The notes below the pieces were generated by a model, which saw nothing but the letters and a program-made list of their open reading frames with translations, was not told where the DNA came from and did not search any database. A stretch of 64,000 nt of DNA from Eonycteris spelaea (Eukaryota; Chordata; Mammalia; Chiroptera; Pteropodidae). The translations under genes and the position numbers were made by a program. Shown piece by piece: positions 58,001-64,000 of this stretch. Every line of letters begins with the position of its first letter. Position 1 is the stretch's first letter. The stretch is from positions 4,724,501-4,788,500 of the forward strand of contig PUFA01000057.1 in assembly GCA_003508835.1 (NCBI GenBank), written 5' to 3'.

Positions 58001-59818
58001 CAAATGTTTTCTATATCCTCTTTTATACATACTATCTCCTTGTTGAAGTTCTCACTAAGTTCCTTGAGCATTCCTATAACCATTTGAACTCTGTATCTAG
58101 TATTGCTTTCCTCCATTAATTTAGTTCTTTGGGGGGGGGAAGTTTTTGTTCTATTTTTCATTTGGGACATGTTTCTTTGTCTCCTCATTTTTTTGTCTCC
58201 TCTCTGTGTTTGTTTCCATGTATTAGGTAAGTCTGCTGCATATCATTGTTGGCAAGGTGGCCTTATATAGTAGGTAGTTATGGGGTCCAGTGGAGCGTTT
58301 CCCTGATCTACTAAGGGTGGCATTTCAGGTGTATTCCTTGTGTGGTTTTGTGTGCCCCTCTGTTGTAGTTGAGCATTGATTTATGCTGACATGTCAGTGG
58401 GTAGGATTGACCCTCAAACTGACTGGCTTTGAGGATTAGCCAGGACCACAGCATATAAGCTTCTGTGTAGGGCCTGACCCCATAGAGCAGGATTCACCCA
58501 GTGGGCTCTGGTGCCTGCTGAAACCACCCTTTGAAAGTGCTGCTTGTGGGGCTAATGGGAAGGTGCTCTGTTGTGGTCTGAAGCTGTTCACTGGGTATAT
58601 TGTTCTAGGGAATGGCTCCCATGTAGGCCAGTGTTAGCCATTGCCTGTAACTGGCCTGGGGCTACCTGGTAGGAGCTACAAAGCAAGCATAGCTGGTTGC
58701 TGCCTGTGATGGACCTGGAGGTGTATGGGAGAGGCCACACTGCAAACCAAGTCCAGATTGCACCAGTATTGGTCCTGAGGCAACTCAGCAAAAGGCCCAG
58801 GGCACACTGAGGCCTGCCACCTGCCTGCCGGTCTCCATAAGATTCAGCCACAGAAAGAGCCTGGGGCAGTCCCAGACTTGGATGAGGTAAGGTCTCAGGA
58901 AGTCACCAGGGTGGGATGAGTGGTGTTCACCAGGTTAATGCAGATTCAGATTTGGCACCAGTGCAGAGCTTGAGGCCACTTAGCAAAAGGCTCAGGGTAC
59001 ACTGAGGCCAGCTGCCACCCACCCCATTGACCTCCAATAGTTCTCCAAGAAAGACTGCAGTATAGACCAATGCTGGCTGCCCAATGCTGAAAGTGCCTCA
59101 AGAAATGCTTGAGTTGGGTGGGATGGGGTCCCAGACTGTCATAAGGATGGAGTGAGCAGAGTTTAGTAGGCTGATACAGACTCATATTTGCCATATGGGG
59201 AGAGGGCTCAACATAGGAAAGATGGCACCAGCCCCTTGGCTGAACAGGAGGAGGGCGCAACACAGAGACAATGGTGGCTCTTTCCAGCCCACGCTTGAAG
59301 CCACACAGCTCAGTCTCTTCTGCATGTCTCAAGTGTCTTTGGAGCTGCCTCCCTCCACCAGAGCCCAGAGTGAGCGCCTGGGAGCCAGTCAGTCTGTGTG
59401 CAGGCCCTTTAAGAGAATGTTGAGGTTTCCAGCAGCCTTTCATCTTAACTGGATGATGGATCCTCACTGGTTTTCACAGCCACATGTTATGGGTACTCCT
59501 CTTCTTGGCACTGGTGCTGTGGGCTAAGGAGCCCAGTGTGGGGCTGGGACCCTCTTTTCTCAAGGGGGGACCTCTGTAGTTAAGATATCCCTCCTGATTC
59601 TCAACAGCCACACATAGGTGTAGGGCCAGCCTCCTTCCCATGTCCACTCCTCCTACCAGCCTCAAGGTGGTTTGTCTGTATATTCTTAGTTATAGGACGT
59701 TGGTTTAGCTAGTCTACAGATGGTGCTCCAGTTTGTTTTATAATTTAGTTGTAATTTTAATGTGGTCATGGGCAGAAGCAGCACAGAATTTTCCTACTCT
59801 TCCATCTTGACTGGACCT
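55049..59818 (-). mobile_element. Internally deleted L1 retrotransposon, antisense (about 4.8 kb)
   Basis: The left edge has a T-rich (poly-A) tail, then the 3'UTR and ORF2 3' region in antisense ('tgcccattttttaattggat', 'gtaccatgctgttttgatta'). At about 56670 the text jumps to the 5' half of ORF2 ('atttggtctaatgtgacatt', 'aagtattgctattctagctt'), so much of the reverse-transcriptase coding part is missing. ORF1 and a 5'UTR follow to 'cttccatcttgactggacct'. Repeated units of about 195 bp occur in the 5'UTR (58762 and 58957). All frames are broken; it cannot encode active protein. This fits the reported loss of L1 activity in megabats. Confidence 0.85.
58750..59180 (-). repeat. Tandem units in the L1 5'UTR (about 195 bp)
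   Basis: ACCAGTATTGGTCCTGAGGC at 58762 and ACCAGTGCAGAGCTTGAGGC at 58957 open two similar units. Both continue 'cagcaaaaggc', 'ac(a/g)ctgaggcc', and later a 'tgggatg' plus 'cag' end. A partial third unit follows. This resembles promoter monomers of L1 5'UTRs. Confidence 0.65.
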
Positions 59819-59849
59819 GCAATTTCCCCCTTTTTATTGTTTGTTACTT

Positions 59850-60060
59850 TCCATTTTCCAATTACTTGAGAATAAAATACACGACCAAAGTCTATTCTCT
59901 GATCCCAAATTCCAGAATCCAGATTTCAGATCTACCCTGACATGTGCACCTTGGGCAAATTAGTCAGTCTCTGTGCACTTCAATTTTCCATATGTAAAAC
60001 AGAATGATAAAAGCACTTCCATCACATGATATTGAACATTAAATCAAATCTATCCACTTA
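59850..60060 (+). repeat. MIR SINE
   Basis: 'agatctaccctgacatgtgc', 'ccttgggcaaattagtcagt' and 'caattttccatatgtaaaac' in sense order. Confidence 0.7.
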
Positions 60061-60099
60061 AACATTTCAAAACATTAGGAGGCTCAAAGTTTTTAGCCA

Positions 60100-60535
60100 T
60101 TGTTAAATATATGTTTATTTAATAAATATTGTAACATATTCTACACACTTTTCTGAACCTTGTTATGTTATAGGCCACAAAACTTCATGGAAATTCCTCT
60201 CTGTCATTTTGTGAAGCTTTAATTCATCCATTTTAAAGTTCTCATATTACAGAGCTTGAATGTCCTATAATTTATTCCACCATTTTTTCTATGATGAGCA
60301 AGCACTTTCTTTCCACTTTATTTCCATACAAACAATCTGCAATAAATGTCCTTGCCCATATATCCTCATAAGCAGTGCTTTTATTCGTATGGGAAAATTT
60401 CCAAGAGTGTGAATTCTGCTTTGAGGAGTATGTGTTTTTGATAGATATTGCTAAATTACTTTCTTGAAAGGCTACAACAATTTGTATTTTTATCAGCTAA
60501 TGTTAATGTTATTCTTTCTAATTTTCACCAGTTTA
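60100..60535. repeat. Old L1-derived sequence
   Basis: 'aattcctctctgtcattttg', 'aatctgcaataaatgtcctt' and 'tgctaaattactttcttgaa' belong to the old L1 end region also seen before 55045. Confidence 0.5.
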
Positions 60536-60539
60536 TTAA

Positions 60540-60665
60540 AAGGCCAGTATTATTACTCAGTTTTGTAGGTAACTGTGGCTCAGAAAGTTTGAGTAACTGG
60601 TAGAGTTAGCCTAAAGGTATAACTAGAATTTGGAAACCAAGTCTACTTGAACCCAAAGTCCATGT
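60540..60665 (-). repeat. MIR fragment, antisense
   Basis: 'ggtaactgtggctcagaaag' and 'ttgagtaactggtagagtta' are inverted MIR core and flank. Confidence 0.6.
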
Positions 60666-60909
60666 TTTTTCCATTCCCCATGCTGTTCCCACATCATGCT
60701 TTTGGAGTAAGGAATTTCTTGCCTGAGAGGGGTGAAATGCAGGCAGGTGCAGAGGAATCAGAGGGCAGCATGGGAAAGCTGAGGCCCAAGGTAGCTGAGC
60801 AGGGCAGTGATACAGTAGCAACAGAGTGACAGAGCCAGCCCTCTTGGTCCACATCACAACTTTAACCCTAATCTGGTCCTACAATAAAATGGGTACACAG
60901 AAATCTCTA

Positions 60910-61580
60910 ACTATGTACACACTAGAAATAAAGCCTAAACCCCTTTCCATGTTATTCATGATCTTCCTGTATATAAAGATCTTTCTACACATAGTTCCTT
61001 AAAAACCCATACCTCCTTAAAACACCACACATAACTTACTCTGTAACCCAACTCACTTGTTTGTCATTGTCATTCCCAACTACCACTGGCCTGCAACATT
61101 CTAGCATCATTGTCACACTTATGTTATTCAGGATTCAAAGATTCACTTTCAATGTTTTACCCTTACGTCAACCCTTTACTTCATCATTCCCTTCCTCCTG
61201 TCCTCCATCTTTCCTCTCTCCCTCCTTTCCTTCCTACTATCATGAACAATCTAAGAAAATATTTTAATGACAGGAATTATACTAAATAATGCAGGTGTGG
61301 CGGCAGCATATTTTCACATTTCTTAGTTTTACCCTTCCTCATTACATTTCATCCTATACAATAGTCAATAGTGAACTGTCACTTCTGTTTCTTGAAAACT
61401 TTTTGTGAACTTTAAAAATTATCAATACCTTATAAAAAATTAGTTATATACATGACATATTTACCTCACTAGAATGTAAATATCTTAAGATTAGGTACTA
61501 AGTCTCATTCATTATCATGTTCTGTACAAAGCCCAACACAGTGACTTGTTTATAGTAGGTCCTCAATATTGAATATAGAA
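60910..61580 (+). repeat. L2 LINE 3' fragment, sense
   Basis: 'aaataaagcctaaaccccttt', 'cttcctcctgtcctccatct' and the tail 'aagcccaacacagtgacttg' plus 'tagtaggtcctcaatattga' are sense L2. Confidence 0.7.
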
Positions 61581-61584
61581 CCTG

Positions 61585-62430
61585 CCATAGAAAATGGGAC
61601 ATCATTTTGTTTTCACTGCCAATTGTGCTTCATTCTATTTTGGATATTGATTTGGTTAAAAAAAAAAAAAAGGTAGTATCAAATGAAACAAAACTACTTT
61701 TGGGGCCACTTATGATTCTCCCAATGATTCACCACTTTTCCCAAAATATTTATTACTGTTATTAAGGCTTCTAATAGAGGAAATTCCCTTTCAGAATTCT
61801 TCTTTTTCAGAAGTGCATTTTCCCCAAAATGTCATGATACAAAAACACAAAGAAAAAATCAAGCATATTACTTTCCCACTTGTTCACTTTTGGAATTTGT
61901 TATGTTCAACCTATAAGAGAACAAAATAAATGTCTAAATGATAAATGTATATAGATTATTTGCTATCACTGAAGCTAGTTATTTATGCTGAATTTATGAT
62001 GATGCTTCTGATAATTTTTTCAAATGCTTTGATTACATATATTTAAAATAGGATTAAATAGGTAAAAGTAGATAAAATTATTTATATACTTTATAATATT
62101 AAAAGAGTATTTATCTACCTTTTAGTAGAGTTTAAAATACTCTTAAGTGGAAAATGGAAAGCACATAGTAGGTGCCTTCCAATTACGCTTTTACATATAC
62201 ATTATTTTTTCTTACAAAGTAAGTGTGGCTGTAATTATATATTTGTAACAGTCAGTTCAGTTATGTGATCTCTGGGACATACTTTGAAAGATTTGGTGAG
62301 TGAAGCTTGGAAACAAAATCATCCCAGACTAGGATATACATATTTTGGACCAAATTTTAGATCTAAGAGGCATAAATTAATATAAGTATCTCTGTGATCT
62401 ATTTCCATATTCATTGGCCTAGTTTTTAGT
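61585..62430. other. Intron, unassigned
   Basis: A+T-rich, with an A(13) run near 61658. Nothing recognised with confidence. Confidence 0.5.
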
Positions 62431-62434
62431 TCTT

Positions 62435-62665
62435 CAGGAGCAAGCCATGCAGCTTATAAGAGCCTCAATTTTTTTTGGATTCACATCACCATTGCCATAT
62501 AACCTTAGGTAACTTTTTAAGGTTCTGTTTCAGTTTGCTCTCTGTCAAATAGTATTTATATAACAGAGTTGTGAAAAATAAAAAAATAAATATATTTAAA
62601 GTTCTTAGAATAGCTTCTCAAACATAGTAATCTTTCAACAAGTATTGGCAACATTATATTTATAT
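62435..62665 (+). repeat. MIR SINE
   Basis: Sense order with 'gccatataaccttaggtaac' and 'cagagttgtgaaaaataaaa', then 'gtaatctttcaacaagtatt'. Confidence 0.6.
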
Positions 62666-62669
62666 ATAT

Positions 62670-64000
62670 ATATGTTACAATTACTGCTATTAATTGTATG
62701 TGCTGTTTTTAGAACTCTACATACTAAGTCGTTGACATACATTAAGGTTAGAGAGTCTCAATTGCAGGTGAAGTTCAAAATATTTAGCAATGGATGCTTC
62801 CCGGTTCCTAACCATCAATGTTAAAGCCTGACAGTACATCGTAGTAGCATGTACCAGTTGAATATTAAAAACAACTGGAGTATGTCATACAGGCAAGCAG
62901 AAATGCCTCAGACTCTATGTCTCACCCTCATATACCAACAGGAGTTTAATAACTGGGTAGCCTGGCTTGAATACCGAACATAGATTTTTCTTGTGTCCCA
63001 GCTACTGGCTTTGTGTTTTATCCTCCTGTAGCTAAGACCTACAAAGGAATGCCTAATATCCATATTTTAGAGTGCTTTTGTCGGCATGGCCTATAAGAAT
63101 AATCATACGTATTTAATGAGTGCACATTTGAGAGTGATGAGGGCACAATTTATAATTATACCAAGATGATGGATCATGGTGCACCTGGGGAAACCAAGAT
63201 GTAGTCATTCTACTGAAAGTGTAGGAAGTCTTTTCTGTCTACAGATCAAAATTATACCTCTCACTTGTACTCAAAACTATTTGTTGAATTTTGATTCCTA
63301 AAGCATACTATTCTTAGAGTATCATTTTTTCTGGCCTTGTCACTCTCTTGTTAATTAGTATGAAAAAATCTTTGGAGTTACTCTTTAGAATATTTCCACA
63401 AAAAGTATATTCTTAGTCAACCTGAATAAACCCAGAGCATCTTCTAATTAAGTGCATTCTATTTTTCTCTGAAATACCTTCTCGACTAGCATAGTGATTC
63501 TCAAATTTTAATGTGCGTTGGAATCAAATATACATTATATTTGAATTAAAAACTGAATACTGCGTTTTAAAGGTGGTTTAAAAGATCTCCAGAGTTAATT
63601 TCGAAGATAGGTATCCGTGCTACTATATGAGATATGACTTTACTAAAAAACAGATCATGACAGTAGTTCATGTGGAATGGCACATGATCATACTTTGGGT
63701 AAACACTAGAGAAAGGCACTGCATAAGACTTCACTTCCAAATCATAAGCAACATAATGGGACTTTTGTTCAGATATTCCCATGTTTAAAATTTTATAGTA
63801 TCCCTCAGGATGTTAATAAATATTTATTGATTAAAGAGTCTAGCAGTCAAAAATTTTAGAAACTACAAGGCTAAAGTTAAACAGTTTTCTACAGTGCCGG
63901 ACTTCTCAGAGCCTTCCATATGCTAATTTGCATTGAGAAGTTCAAAGGTGATGGAAGCAGAAGACATTCCCACATTAATTGACCAAATCTTATTTTAAAA
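62670..64000. other. Intron, mostly unassigned
   Basis: The start of a MER5A-like element may lie at 63490-63530 ('gtgattctcaaattttaatg'). No MACROD2 exon recognised up to the right edge. Confidence 0.5.

Larger units (their letters stand above)
1..64000 (+). other. MACROD2: Part of the MACROD2 gene (introns plus C-terminal-tail exons)
   Basis: The whole window appears to lie inside one large gene transcribed on the + strand. Three short exons at 3833, 43956 and 48387 encode consecutive pieces of the acidic tail of MACROD2 as I remember the human protein, in the correct order and frame. Intervening DNA is intron filled with repeats, fitting a gene known for exceptionally long introns and tiny exons. 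MACROD2 removes mono-ADP-ribose from acidic residues on proteins through an N-terminal macro domain; that domain is not encoded here. No promoter, first exon or confirmed last exon was seen. I searched by eye for the next tail exon after 48455 and did not find it, so the gene probably continues beyond the right edge. Confidence 0.88.

Noticed and set aside
58946..59467. 173-codon open frame on the minus strand, the longest in the window
   Set aside because: It lies within the L1 5'UTR tandem units. Composition and position explain it, and no protein family is recognisable.
62285..62300. Possible next MACROD2 exon beginning after 'tttgaaag'
   Set aside because: The following codons do not match the expected tail and no convincing donor or pyrimidine tract frames a short exon.

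Overview
The window reads as mammalian nuclear DNA, A+T-rich, intron-dominated and dense in old interspersed repeats (MIR, L2, MLT1/MaLR LTRs, ERVL LTR, hAT elements such as MER5A and MER20, and L1). Two short elements point to the lineage. One at 4735-4975 is a tRNA-Val/5S rRNA chimera, and one at 11099-11230 is a 5S rRNA-derived SINE with a perfect 16-bp target-site duplication. SINEs of this kind (the MEG families) are, as I recall, described from fruit bats (Pteropodidae). I therefore infer a megabat genome. No microbial genes, operons or CRISPR arrays are present.

The only protein-coding gene I can support is MACROD2 (mono-ADP-ribosyl hydrolase 2) on the + strand, represented by exons for its acidic, disordered C-terminal tail. 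Three constitutive-looking exons (3833-3874, 43956-44018, 48387-48455) encode peptides that closely match the human tail as I remember it. All have consensus AG/GT splice sites and the same 1-1 phase, so any of them can be skipped without a frameshift. A fourth exon of the same phase (10743-10826) encodes a lysine-rich segment and looks like a cassette exon. Two weaker candidates, at 25015-25097 and 44475-44521, would be alternative last exons ending in short new C-termini. The N-terminal macro domain lies upstream of the window and the rest of the tail lies downstream.

Layout: 1-3.8 kb is intron with MIR, L2, an L1 fragment nested in L2 and a purine microsatellite with a G-rich core. 3.8-10.8 kb lies between the first exon and the cassette exon and holds an MLT1 LTR, the chimeric SINE and hAT elements. 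10.8-44 kb is intron with the 5S SINE, L2, L1, MLT1, MLT2 and MER20 copies, a large pyrimidine microsatellite at 38.5 kb and an apparent tail-only retroinsertion at 40.15 kb. 44-48.5 kb holds two exons and a long L2 relic. 48.9-49.4 kb is a fairly fresh-looking solo retroviral LTR with internal tandem repeats. 53.8-60.5 kb holds L1 sequence, including an antisense, internally deleted L1 whose 5'UTR keeps tandem units.

I did not find a previously undescribed multigene system. The observations most worth following are the possible alternative MACROD2 C-termini, the cassette exon with its basic cluster, the lineage-specific SINEs and LTR, and several nested or rearranged repeats. Repeat family names come from memory of consensus sequences and were not checked with a search program; boundaries of old repeats are approximate.
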